Shown: in pieces, positions 47,136-58,706 of the stretch
Numbering within the stretch: the first letter of the stretch is position 1
How the letters are laid out: each line of letters opens with the position of its first letter
Source: Symsagittifera roscoffensis
Taxonomy: Eukaryota > Xenacoelomorpha > Acoela > Convolutidae
Assembly: GCF_963678635.1 (NCBI RefSeq)
Contig: NC_087069.1
Span: forward strand, 54,163,928 to 54,227,927
Length of the DNA: 64,000 bases
Reading direction: 5' to 3'
The notes under the pieces: model-generated
What the model saw: the letters and a program-made list of their open reading frames with translations, nothing else
Told to the model about the DNA's origin: nothing
Databases searched by the model: none
Made by a program: the position numbers and the translations under genes

Positions 47136-47566
47136 AACAAAATTAGGTGCGATCTGATTGATATTACTCACCCAAGTAGCCAAATTCTTGCGAGTTCTTC
47201 GGCAATAAAAATATGCGTTGGCTTGATGAGGAAAAAAACAGGGGAAACTTTTATATTTATTCCAGCTACAACCGCAACCAGAAAGGCCATTGGTGTATCA
47301 TCCACAAAGAGTGCTGCTAAATTTCTGGGCAGTATAAACATAGGAATTTTCGAGTGCCATCAATCTTGGGATTATTTGCTTGTTGCCAGCAAAAAACGAA
47401 CGTGAGCTGGACACTCTGCTCAAATCTCTCAAGTTCAACGAACACAGAGATTTCCTCATGGGCCGAATCCGATGCCGTATAAAGGAATGGCATGGTGGAT
47501 ATGCCGTCAAGGATAACTACAGAGAAGTATTTAGACATAATAGGGCCATTCTGCCCATAACTTTTA
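47136..47566 (+). pseudogene. Long exon-like frame with one frameshift, unknown family
   Basis: Follows a strong acceptor (TTGTGCTTCGTTTTAG at 47135). The first frame (RCDLIDITHPSSQILASSSA, KTGETFIFIPATTATRKAIG, FECHQSWDYLLV) runs to about 47390, where an AAAAAA run coincides with a shift. The next frame continues NERELDTLLKSLKFNEHRDF, IRCRIKEWHGGYAVKDNYRE up to the start of the 47567 repeat. About 140 protein-like residues in total. I cannot assign a family. The duplicated segment cuts in at its 3' end, so the gene may be truncated there. Confidence 0.45.
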
Positions 47567-48059
47567 TGACTTGGAATAAACAACTAGAACTGTTTGTACT
47601 GTTTGTTGTTAAGAATGTTTTGTTTTGACTGTTTGTTATTAATTGAGTTTTTTGAATTAACCGTAATTTGCCGTATTCATTTTACTGTATGCAGTATGTG
47701 CTATGGTCTGAAAGTTATGCAGGCCCGTAAAATTTGCTCCATAAGAGGAAACTATCTATTTGGTATAATTTGCTCCTAGAAAAAAACTTATCCAATTTGA
47801 TAAATCCGTTTTAGATAAAAAAAAAATAACAAAACTTGAACAACTACAGCTGAAATAAATGTTAATTGCGAAAACAAAAGTGTGATCTCGGAATTTTTGC
47901 CTTATCAAACTATATGCTCGGAAATGAAACTACTCGAAAAGAATATACACAATTTTTTTATGTTAATTGACCTTATTAATTGAGATAACTGATTGGAAAG
48001 AACTGATGATTTTAGATGAGAGCTTACTTCATAAGTTTGTTCAATTTGCTCACTTTTGC

Positions 48060-48240
48060 AGGGACTGAGGTTGATGGTAGGATTTGGTTACAGGAATTGG
48101 GATCGAAGTTGGGTTACAGGAATTGGGATTGAAGTTAGTTTACAGAAATTGAGATCCAAGTTGGTGACAGGAATTGGGATCGAAGTTGGATTACAGGAAT
48201 TGGGTTCGAAGTTGGGTTACAGGAATTGAGATTGACAGGT
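48060..48240 (+). repeat. GGGTTACAGGAATTGGGATC minisatellite
   Basis: About seven ~25-bp units of the type GGAATTGGGATCGAAGTTGG. The second direct repeat has a shorter version at 52790-52930. Confidence 0.8.
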
Positions 48241-48339
48241 ATTTCAACAGGTAGCTGATCAACGTAGCTGAGATTAAACTTGCTGGTGAACACCTAGTAA
48301 ATAAAAGATATAGATAAAAACCTTACTTTATATAATCAT

Positions 48340-48600
48340 ATAAGTAAATGGAATCCGCGAACAAAATGCGGATTCCACTTACAATTTGCGGATTTCACTT
48401 ACAAATTTCAGATTCCACTCACAGTTACGGGTTCTGCAACAGCTCAATTTAACGATACAAATGTCTTATCATTTGTATGTGGATTCCACAAACTGTTCTG
48501 GATTCCGCAAATACAGTTGCGGATTCCGCAAAGTCGCCTATTTTTGGAGCGATTTTGAGTGGTACAACATTTTAGATATTTGTTTCTGGAATCCATAACA
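48340..48600 (+). repeat. GGATTCC-type minisatellite, direct repeat 1
   Basis: Same GCGGATTCCACTTACAATTT family as in the arms of the inverted repeat 33 kb away; also found at 53040-53350. Confidence 0.8.
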
Positions 48601-49686
48601 GCAAATCAGAACAATTAAAAGTAGCAATAATGCGGTTTTCGCAACAAATCAGAGTTTTGCCTTTGCGGATTCCGCTTACAATGCAGAGAATGCACAGTTT
48701 GGCCTCGTAAAGATATTCGCGTACATGCAAGTACGCAAAAACACTCACAGCAAAACTAAAAAATGCATCAAGAGCAAAACTGTCTGCATAGCTGAAAGCT
48801 AGTCTCATGTATGAAATTTTTATGATAAGCAGTTTTCCGAACAAAATAACACTATGTTTTTGAAGTCAAAATTCCCTCAAAACGAAAAAAGCTAATTGTA
48901 TAGTTTTCTTATATTGAAAAAGTATGACTTTTTTGATGTTACAACAAAACTTTTTCCAAGTAACTTCAAAATTGGCCCCAAACATCTTTTCTTTTTTTTT
49001 GTTCATCCGCAAATCAATTTTTGTACTCAAACGAACAGTTTTACAAAAGTATAACGTATAATTTTTTTTAATGTATAACGTTGTAATTGGTACACTCATA
49101 TTGCTTTTTTCTTTTTTCTCTTATAATCTTTTTTCAGAAACGCTAAAACGTCTCTTTCTTTTGTATGGCATGTTTATGTATGCCTTGATTAATATTTGAT
49201 GAATTGAAAAATCAAATTTCAAAAACAATCATCATAGAAACCTTTTTCTAAAATTTATTTGTTGGATACTTTCGTTTTTTGCCTGGTGTAAGGCAGATTT
49301 AAGTCATTTCAGGGGGTTTCCAATGCAAGTTTTTTTGAAAGATGGTCAAACTTTTGAATACTCTACGCTTGAGTAACCAAAGTTTTTGTCACTTGAGTTC
49401 GGTTACGAACACAACCAGAAAGTTTTGAGAAATGAAAATATAAAAAATCTTCATTTTCGGTTTAAGGAAAATTGCTAGTCGTTCAATTTCATATTTGAAA
49501 AATCACTGGTCATAAACCTTTCTCCTTTTTTCTGTGTTTATGGAATTGCATGAAGAATGTATGTTTAACATTTTTCCTTAAATGGAAATTGTGTGATTAC
49601 CATTTTTGGTCTACCCGGTTTGCTGTTCATACCCAATACCTAAAGCATGATAGAAACCAAATAAATCATTGGAACACCATTCGCAT

Positions 49687-49756
49687 GGGAGCGGTGGTTA
49701 AGTGGTTAGGTCTCGGCCTCTCAATGAAAAGGTCGGATAATTGCGACGAACCATGA
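49687..49756 (+). repeat. tRNA-like sequence A
   Basis: GGAGCGGTGGTTAAGTGGTT carries a good A box (TGGTTAAGTGG, Ser/Leu-tRNA-like) after a 5' stem GGGAGCG. A variable-arm-like hairpin is seen better in copy B. The B box is degenerate (GCGACGAACC) and no 3' acceptor strand is present, so it is tRNA-derived, not a working tRNA. Confidence 0.55.
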
Positions 49757-49789
49757 CCTGTGCTGAGTTCTTGAAAATGTGAGATCTTA

Positions 49790-52250
49790 TCGCACGTGTC
49801 TCGTTAAGCAAGAAAAAAAACAACACCACTGCAACGTCGACAACTATTGCAACTACTGCAACTATTGCAACTATTGTTCTGGTGTATAATTGTTCTGTTG
49901 TTCTGATATTAGTATGAGGGCTCTTTTTTGTAAAGTTTTTTTTGCGCCGCAGACAAATTTCCCAAAAATGCAGGTTTAAAATAACGCTTTGAACACTTAA
50001 AAAGTAGATCAAAAGTCGTTCGGCGCGCGCTCCCCCAAAACTAATTACATTGGCGCAATTAAATTGTTACGTTGTGAATTTTGCACTTCTCTTGTTAAGC
50101 AGGAAAAAAAAACAACCACTGCAACATCGACAACTATTGCAACTATTGCAACTATTGCAACTATTGTTCTGTTGTATAATTGTTCTGTTGTTCTGATATT
50201 AGTATGAGGGTTCTTTTTTGTAAAAAAATTTTTTTGCGCCGCAGACAAACTTCCCAAAAATGCAGGTTTAAATAACGTTTTGAACACTTAAAAAGTAGAT
50301 CAAAAGTCTTTCGGCGCGCGCTCCCCCAAAACTAATTACATTGGCGCAATTAAATTTTTACGTTGTGAATTTTGCACTTCTCTTGTTAAGCAGGAAAAAA
50401 AAACAACCACTGCAACATCGACAACTATTGCAACTATTGCAACTATTGCAACTATTGTTCTGTTGTATAATTGTTCTGTTGTTCTGATATTAGTATGATA
50501 GTTCTTTTTTGTAAAAAATTTTTTTTGCGCCGCAGACAAACTTCCCAAAAATGCAGGTTTAAATAACGCTTTGAACACTTAAAAAGTAGATCAAAAGTCG
50601 TTCGGCGCGCGCTCCCCCAAAACTAATTACATTGGCGCAATTAAATTGTTACGTTGTGAATTTTGCACTTCTTTTGTTAAGCAGGAAAAAAAAAACAACC
50701 ACTGCAACATCGACAACTATTGCAACTATTGCAACTATTGCAACTATTGTTCTGTTGTATAATTGTTCTGTTGTTCTGATATTAGTATGATAGTTCTTTT
50801 TTGTAAAAAATTTTTTTTGCGCCGCAGACAAACTTCCCAAAAATGCAGGTTTAAATAACGCTTTGAACACTTAAAAAGTAGATCAAAAGTCGTTCGGCGC
50901 GCGCTCCCCCAAAACTAATTACATTGGCGCAATTAAATTGTTACGTTGTGAATTTTGCACTTCTTTTGTTAAGCAGGAAAAAAAAAACAACCACTGCAAC
51001 ATCGACAACTATTGCAACTATTGCAACTATTGCAACTATTGTTCTGTTGTATAATTGTTCTGTTGTTCTGATATTAGTATGATAGTTCTTTTTTGTAAAA
51101 AAATTTTTTTGCGCCGCAGACAAACTTCCCAAAAATGCAGGTTTAAATAACGCTTTGAACACTTAAAAAGTAGATCAAAAGGCGTTCGGTGCGCGCTCCC
51201 CCAAAACTAATTACATTGGCGCAGTTAAATTGTTACGTTGTGAATTTTGCACTTCTTTTGTTAAGCAGGAAAAAAAAAACAACCACTGCAACATGTACAA
51301 CTATTGCAACTATTGCAACTATTGCAACTATTGTTCTGTTGTATAATTGTTCTGTTGTTCTGATATTAGTATGATAGTTCTTTTTTGTAAAAATTTTTTT
51401 TGCGCCGCAGACAAACTTCCCAAAAATGCAGGTTTAAAATAACGCTTTGAACACTTAAAAAGTAGATCAAAAGTCGTTCGGCGCGCGCTCCCCCAAAACT
51501 AATTACATTGGCGCAATTAAATTGTTACGTTGTGAATTTTGCACTTCTTTTGTTAAGCAGGAAAAAAAAACAACCACTGCAACATCGACAACTATTGCAA
51601 CTATTGCAACTATTGCAACTATTGTTCTGTTGTATAATTGTTCTGTTGTTCTGATATTAGTATGAGGGCTCTTTTTTGTAAAAATTTTTTTTGCGCCGCA
51701 AACAAATTTCCCAAAAATGCAGGTTTAAAATAACGCTTTGAACACTTAAAAAGTAGATCAAAAGTCGTTCGGCGCGCGCTCCCCCAAAACTAATTACATT
51801 GGCGCAATTAAATTGTTACGTTGTGAATTTTGCACTTCTTTTGTTAAGCAGGAAAAAAAAAACAACCACTGCAACATCGACAACTATTGCAACTATTGCA
51901 ACTATTGTTCTGTTGTATAATTGTTCTGTTGTTCTGATATTAGTATGATAGTTCTTTTTTGTAAAAAACTTTTTTTGCGCCGCAGACAAACTTCCCAAAA
52001 ATGCAGGTTTAAATAACGCTTTGAACACTTAAAAAGTAGATCAAAAGTCTTTCGGCGCGCGCTCCCCCAAAACTAATTACATTGGCGCAATTAAATTGTT
52101 CTGTTGTGAATTTTGCACTTGTCTTGTTAAGCAAGAAAAAAAACAACAACCACTGCAACATCGACAACTATTGCAACTATTGCAACTATTGCAACTATTG
52201 CAACTATTGCAGCTATTGCAACTATTGCAACTATTGTTCTGTTGTGAATT
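49790..52250 (+). repeat. ~291-bp tandem array (eight or more units)
   Basis: The marker GGCGCGCGCTCCCCC recurs at about 50022, 50313, 50605, 50897, 51189 (variant), 51480, 51771 and 52054. Each unit has a poly-A run, a TTGCAACTA microsatellite of variable length, CTGTTGTATAATTGTTCTG, and GCGCCGCAGACAAACTTCCC. Repeated 60-80 codon frames are artefacts of the array. The same unit precedes the retroelement at 54800. Confidence 0.92.
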
Positions 52251-52257
52251 TGTGAAT

Positions 52258-54770
52258 AATTTTTTATGACTTGGAATAAACAACTAGAACTGTTTGTACT
52301 GTTTGTTGTTATGAACGTTTTGGTTTTGACTGTTTGTTGTTATGGACTGTTTGTTTTTTTTGAGCTTTTTTGAATTAACCGTAATTTGCCGTCTTCATTT
52401 TACTGTATGCAGTATGTGCTATGGTCTGAAAGTTATGCAGGCCCGTAAAATTTGCTCCATAAAGGAAACTATCTATTTGGTGTAATTTGCTCATAGGAAG
52501 TAAATTATCCAATTTGATAAATCCGTTTCAGATAAAAAATTAACAAAACTTGAACAACTACAGCTGAAACAAATGTTAATTGCGAAAAAAAGTGTTTCCT
52601 CGGAATTTTTGCCTTTTCAAATTATATTGTCGCAAACGAAACTACTCGAAAAGAATATACACAATTTTTTTTATGTTTACTGACCTAATTAATTGAGATA
52701 ACTGATTGAAACGAACTGATGATTTTAGATGAGAGCTTACTTCATAAGTTTGTTCATTTTGCTCACTTTTGCAGGGACTGAGGTTGATGGTAGGAGTTGG
52801 GATCGAAGTTGGGTTACAGGAATTGGGATTGAAGTTGGTTTACAGGAATTGAGATCCAAGTTGGTGACAGGAATTGGGATCGAAGTTTGATTACAGGAAT
52901 TGGGTTCGAAGTACAGAAATTGAGATTGACAGGTATTTCAACAAGTAGCTGATCGACTTAGCTGAGATTGAACTTGTTGGTGAACACCTAGTAAATAAAA
53001 GATATAGATGAAAACTTTACCACATATAATCATAAAAATGAATGGAATCCGCAAACAAAATGCGGACTCCACTTACAATTTGCGAATTTCACTTACAAAT
53101 TGCAGATTCCACTCACAGTTACGGGTTCTGCAACAGCTCAATATAACGATACAAATGTCTTATCATTTGTTTGTGGATTCCACAAACTGTTCTGGATTCC
53201 GCAAATACAGTTGCGGATTCCGCAAATTCGCCTATTTTTGGAGCGATTTTGAGCGGTACAACATTTTAGGTATTTGTTTCTGGAATCCAAATAGCAAATA
53301 AGAACAATTAAAAGTAGCAATAAAGCGGATTTCGCAAAAAATCAGATTTTTGCCTTTGCGGATTCCGCTTACAATGCAGAGAATGCACAGTTTGGCCTCG
53401 TAATGATATTCGCGTACAAGCGAGTACACAAAAACACTCACAGCAAAACCAAAAATTGCATCATGAGCAAAACTGTCTGCATAGCTGACAACTAGTTTCT
53501 TGTATGAAAATTTTTTGACAAGCTTCTTTTCCGAACAAATAACACTATGTTTTTGATATTCACAATTCCCTCTATCTTAGATATAATTAATTAAGTCTAT
53601 TTAAAGCTCCCCAGACTCGTAGCTTTCATCCGCGCTTATCCGGTTCCAAATTTACAATTAATATTCAAATGTTTGTTAAACGTTGTCATAACCCGGGTTG
53701 ATCTCCATAGACCAAAAGTGCTGATCATACAATTCCATAAACTAAGTCTATGAAAAGTAACTAGTCTTGCAAATTGGATACATTTTGTTAAAACGGTGTC
53801 ATCAAATTTTTTTCTGTTTTGCTTAAATTTCGCTGGATCGTACTAAAGAAAAAAAATAGTTTTTGTCAAAACAGAAAAAAAAACTAATTGTATAGTTTTC
53901 TTATTTTGAAAATGTATGACTTGGGATTTTTTGATGGCGACAACAAAAACTTTTCCAAGTAACTTTAAAATAGGCCCCAAACATATTTTTCTTTCTTTTT
54001 GTTCATCCGCAAATTCACTTTTGTACTCATACGAACATTTTTACAAAAAAATTTGCAATCAAAATTTTTTTAATGTATAATGTTGTCATTGGTACACTCA
54101 TATTGATTTTTTCCTTTTTTTCTTGTAAACTAATTTTTTCAGAAACGCTAAAATGTCTCTTTCTTTTGTATGGCATGTTTATGTATGCCTTGATTAATAC
54201 TTGATGAATTGAAAACTCAAATTTCAAAAACAATCATCATTGAATACTTTTTCTAAAATTTATTTGTTGGATACTTTCGTTATTTGACAGGTGTAAGGCA
54301 GATTTAAGTCATTTCAGGGGGTTTCCAATGCAAGTTTTAATGCGAAATGGTCAAACTTTTGAATACTTTACGCTTGAGTAACCAAGGTTTTTATCACTTG
54401 AGTTCGGTTACGAACACAACCAGTAAGTTTTGAGAAATGAAAAATTAAAAAATCTTTATTTTCGGTTACGGAAAAATGCTAGTAATTCAATTTCCATATT
54501 TGAACAATCACTAGTCATAAACCTTTCCGCATTTTTTTGTGTTTATGGAATTGAATGAAGAATGTATGATTAACATTTTTTCCTTAAATGGAAACTGTGT
54601 GATTTCAATTTTTGGTCTAAACGGTTTCCTGTTCATACCCAATACCTAAAGCATGATAGAAACCAACTAAATCATTGGAATACCATTCGCACGGGAGCGA
54701 TGGTTAAGTGGTTAGGTCTCCGCCTCTCAACGAAAAGGTCGCATAATTGCGACGAACCATGACCTGTGCT
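52258..54770 (+). repeat. Long direct repeat, copy 2
   Basis: Homologous to 47567-49770 in the same orientation and order, with an extra ~330 bp near 53560-53880. It ends in a tRNA-like sequence at the boundary of the retroelement. Confidence 0.85.
54693..54758 (+). repeat. tRNA-like sequence B
   Basis: Same as copy A. It contains GTCGCATAATTGCGAC, a 6-bp stem with a TAAT loop where the long variable arm of a Ser/Leu tRNA would lie. The insertion point of the downstream element falls 12 bp beyond it. Confidence 0.55.
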
Positions 54771-54799
54771 GAGTTCTTGAAAAGGTGAGATCTTATCGC

Positions 54800-55290
54800 A
54801 CGTGTCTCGTAAAGCCAGAAAAAACACAACAACCACTGCAACATCGACAACTAGTGCAACTATTGCAATTATTGCAACTATTGTTCTGTTGTATAATTGT
54901 TCTGTTGTTCTGATATTAAGTATGAGGGCTCTTTTTTGTCAAAATTTTTTTTGCGCCGCAGACAAATTTCCCAAAAAAAGCAGGTTTAAAATGACGTTTT
55001 GAACACTTAAAAAAGAGACCAAAAGTCTTTCGGCGCGCGCTCCCCCAAAACTAATTACATTCGCGCAATTAAATTGTTCTCTTGTGAAATTTGCACTTGT
55101 CTTGTTAAGTAAGAAAAAAAACAACCACTGCAACATCGACAACTATTGCAACTATTGCAACTATTGCAACTATTGCAACTATTGCAACTATTGCAACTAT
55201 TGCAACTATTGCAACTATTGTTCTGTTGTGAATTTTGCACGTGTCTTGCTAAGCAAGAAAAAAACAACAACCACTGCAATATTGGCAACT
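54800..55290 (+). repeat. Leader repeat of the R2-like element
   Basis: One full copy of the ~291-bp unit plus a second with an expanded TTGCAACTA run (about nine tandem copies, 55143-55220). Confidence 0.8.
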
Positions 55291-55309
55291 GAGCTGACAT
55301 TTTATCTCA

Positions 55310-55560
55310 AGCAGTGCTCGTATTTGGATCAGAGCTCGTGTTTGGAGGTGAATTCGTGAGTTTGGAGCAGAGCACGTGTTCGGTGTACAGCTTATTTGTG
55401 GATTGGTGCTCGTCTTGGATGCAGAGCCGGTGCTTGGAGCTCGGAGCTCGTGTGTGTTTGGTACACAGCCGGTGCTTGGAATTCGTGTTTGGAGAGAAGC
55501 TCGTTTCTGGAGCAGAGTGGCCCGTGCTCGGGAAGAGTTCGAGTTTGTTTCGAGGAACGC
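55310..55560 (+). repeat. GAGCTCGTGTTTGGA minisatellite
   Basis: Degenerate 12-20 bp words such as CAGAGCTCGTGTTTGGA and AGCCGGTGCTTGGA. The open frames on both strands come from this repetition. Confidence 0.75.
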
Positions 55561-55674
55561 TCGTGATATCATGAGGGGGACTCAGAGAATTATCAAACCG
55601 CCTAGTTATCTGGGGTATAATTCTGATTACTACCAACAATTCAGCAGAGTGTTTCCAATACCAGCCGGTTTGAA

Positions 55675-58568
55675 GTGGAAGACTTGTTAATATCACAAGA
55701 TAACAAAGACCGCGTTAATGTTACACCGACAAGCAATGGCCGCACAGGATTAACTCAAACCATGCAAGACCTGCAAATAGAAAATGTGCTATCAGAAAGT
55801 GATCCGAATCTTGAAAGCCATGACGAAGACATAATGATGGAAGCATTCGGTGCGTCACTTGACAAATCAACTTGTCTTCATCATTCGATCTGGACTGAAA
55901 GATGGGTGAAAAGTGTACGGTTGCCAAAAAGACTATATACTTTGCCTAATGGTAACATCTTTAGGAAGTACGTGGACCTCCTGACACATGAACTGAAGCT
56001 TCTTTCTACCACTGCTGATTCCACTTCAGAAAGAGTTCTGGTGATGAGTCGTGTTTTGTTACAAAGAGATCCAATGATCAAAGCATCAAAAGACATTCGA
56101 ACACTTAATAGACGGCTCATTGAAGACTGGAAGGAAAACAAATTCGACAAGTTGTTGGCGGAAGCAGTGAGATGTGGCAAAAAGAAACAAATAAATCAAG
56201 ATAGTTTGGACGACTATCATGTCTCGAAAGTGTTTGCTTCATTAGATGGCTCTCGGAGAGAACAAGTGGGGGTGTGCTTGATCCGATGCAAGAGGTGAAG
56301 AAAGGTGTGAGACTTTAAAGTCAAAGCATCCAGAGCCACACAAGTCACCTCTCTCTTCGCGATTGCAAGTGCCAGTTTTACCCGACTTTGAAGATATTAT
56401 AATCAGTTTTGCTTCCATTGAAAAGAAGATACGTTCTTTGCAGGGCAGTTAGGGAGCTTCGGGATTAGATTCAGAGCATTGGCAGACGGTTTTATTACGT
56501 CATGGGGCTCACAGTTCTCACTTGAAAGACGAAGTTGCAACTCTCGCCACAAAAAAGTGCAATCAAATCTTACCATGGTCGAAAGTAGCACTGGTTTCTG
56601 GAAGATTGATAGCGCTTGATAAATGTCGTGGCGTTCGACCTTTTGGCATAGGTGAGTTTTTTACGGAGAATAATTTGCAAAAGTGTGGCTGAGTTCACAA
56701 AAATTGACCTTGAAGAAACATGTTCGACTGATCAATTAGCTTGTTTGCTGAAAGCTGGCGTTGAAGGTGCAATTCATGCGCTCTCTGATGTTTTTTGATG
56801 ACAACAAGGAAGATGGCTGTGGCATGCTGTTGATGGATGCATCAAATGCTTTCAACTCGCTCAATCGTGAAACAGCGTTGTGGAATGCTCGAATTTTGTG
56901 GCCTAGATGTTCTAGATTTCTCTTCAATACTTACAGAGGCTTCGCGTCGCTTTTCGTAACTGGCGCCGATAAAGTGATTTACAGTATGGAAGGAACAACA
57001 CAGGGAGACCCACTGGCAATGTTCTTCTACGTTGTTTCACTTCTTCCCCTGATTCGGAAGTTGAAGGATCCGAACAAAGTGTTACAAAGTTGGTATGCTG
57101 ATGATTCTGCGGCCATAGCAAAACTCAAGAAATTGGGTATATGGCTCAAAAACTTGAACGAAGAAGGTCCCGCCTTCGGTTACTTTCCAGGGCCTTCCAA
57201 AAGTTTTCTGATTGTCGATAAGCAATATGCTGAACAAGCGCATCACATATTTGACAAATACTCGATTACTAGAGTGGAAGGGAAGAGGTTTTTGGGCAAT
57301 TTCATAGGAGACGGAAATGAGAAGGACGTGTACCTGAAAAAGAAAGAACTTGAATAGGTAGATAAAATTGACAAACTTTCTTTTGTGGCAAAAACAGAAC
57401 CACAATGTGCTTTATCAGGACTGACTAAGTCCCTACAAGCGGAATGGAATTTTTCCCAGCGTGTTTTGGCTGGTTCTAATCAGCTTTTTCAACCGCTAGA
57501 GAAATTTCTGATGGAGAAATTTTTACCTGCGATACTTGGAACTTCGTCGATTTCATCAATGGAGAGACGTCTCTTTTGTTTGCCAGCAAGAAAGGGTGGC
57601 CATGGAGTGTCTAACCCAACCAGTTTCACTGATTAGTCTTATAACACGTCACGGGAAGCAGTTACGGTTCTTTGTGATGCTACTGTTGATCAGCACGGTT
57701 TTTTCCACGAAGACCACCGGAAGCAAATGTCTCGATCGCGAGAAAATATCATCAAATAATGGAAGAAAAACATGAAAAGTTGTTGGAAGAGTTATTGAAT
57801 GAGCTACTAGCAGACCACGTTCGCGCAGTAAAAAGAATCAACGAAGGAAGCTTGTCTGCCTGGCTGACAGCGTCACCGATTGCTGCAGAAAACTTTGATC
57901 AATCGGAAGTGGAGTTTCGGGATGCATTGAGTGTCCGGTATAACAAAAACTTGAACGCTTCGCCAACTTTTTGTGATGGTTGTCAGTCACCATTCACCCT
58001 ACGGCATGCGTTAGCGTGCAAAAAAGGTGGTCTCTTAACTTTACGGCACAATGAGATTAGGGATGCTGTAGGTGACTTAGCTTCTTTAGTGTGGAAGGAT
58101 GTACAGAGAGAGCCTGTTATTAGAGAATACATCCCGCAAGATGACACACCCGCATTAATTGCAGGTTTGTTTTGTCGTGGAGATTATGTTAGACAGGGAG
58201 GAGCGTCTTTTGATATTCGTGTCTCTGACACCGACACCATCTCCTATCAGAACAGAAGCCCCATGAGTGTTTTGCACTCAGCAGAGGTTGAGAAAAAGAC
58301 GAAATATTCAGACGCGTGTCAGTAAAGACATATGTCTTTCTCTCCTCTTGTCGTGTCTGTTGATGGGATGCTCGCTCCAGACCTTACAAATTTCCTTCGG
58401 AGAATAGGAGAAGCATTATCTACCAACAGGGAGAAACCCTATAGTAAAACTATGAACGGGGTGAAGTGCCGGCTGTCTTTTGCCGTGCTCCGTGCTTTCA
58501 GTGCGTGCTTCCGAGGCACAAGGACCAAGTGGAGGAGTCTTGGCTCAGACCATGATTTCTTACCCTAG
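55675..58568 (+). pseudogene. Reverse transcriptase with CCHC finger and endonuclease, broken
   Basis: N-terminal part 55675-56290 (SVRLPKRLYTLPNGN, SERVLVMSRVLLQRDP). It continues in another frame at 56260-56690 (SEHWQTVLLRHGAHSSHLKD, RLIALDKCRGVRPFGIG). RT core 56761-57354: DASNAFNSLNR (motif A), GTTQGDPLAM (B), WYADDSAA (C), GPAFGYFPGPSKS. TAG stops at 57355 and about 57634, a frameshift near 57750 and TAA at 58323 break it. Then the finger CDGCQSPFTLRHALAC, RHNEIRD, and a PD-(D/E)xK-like ASFDIRVSDTD with downstream KKTKY. The end at 58332-58568 (PLVVSVDGML, RLSFAVLRAFSACFRGTRTK) is the family's usual C-terminus. It belongs to a group common in aquatic animals. Confidence 0.85.
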
Positions 58569-58706
58569 AGAAATATTTATGGATGTTCTACAATGAAGAG
58601 AAACTGGCTAGCTATGTGCAAACACTGCTAGTAAGGTGAAACGTGGACCTAAACGAAACAAAAATGTTGAAAAATTGAACCAAATAGATAATTGACTGAT
58701 TAAAAA

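Larger units (their letters stand above)
47567..49770 (+). repeat. Long direct repeat, copy 1
   Basis: Matches 52258-54770 from TTTATGACTTGGAATAAACA through to AACCATGACCTGTGCT. It includes a minisatellite (48060-48240), a GGATTCC minisatellite (48340-48600), AT-rich sequence and a tRNA-like end. No coding capacity seen. Confidence 0.85.
54771..58706 (+). mobile_element. R2-like (restriction-like endonuclease) retroelement, decayed
   Basis: Layout: leader with the ~291-bp unit and a (TTGCAACTA)n run (54800-55290), a GC-richer ~12-bp minisatellite (55310-55560), coding remnants (55675-58568), and a short 3' tail ending GACTGATTAAAAA. It is bracketed by AACCATGACCTGTGCT at 54755-54770 and 58707-58722. 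The same 16 bp occur once, uninterrupted, at 60624-60639, with matching flanks on both sides, as expected of the empty target. No LTRs. Target-primed insertion into a tRNA-derived repeat is inferred. The alternative is that recombination between repeat copies gave the same layout. Confidence 0.65.

Noticed and set aside
49790-52250. Repeated 60-80 codon frames (MFKALFKPAFLGSLS...) as a gene family
   Set aside because: They are the same ~291-bp tandem unit read again and again, each cut by the microsatellite, with no start-to-stop conservation beyond the unit.
52077-52283. Cys/Asn-rich frame (NSCNSCNSC) as a metallothionein-like protein
   Set aside because: It is simply the TTGCAACTA microsatellite in one frame.
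55249-55696. Minus-strand frames rich in Thr, Pro and Asn upstream of the RT
   Set aside because: They are the reverse of the GAGCTCGTGTTTGGA minisatellite and of the RT coding strand.
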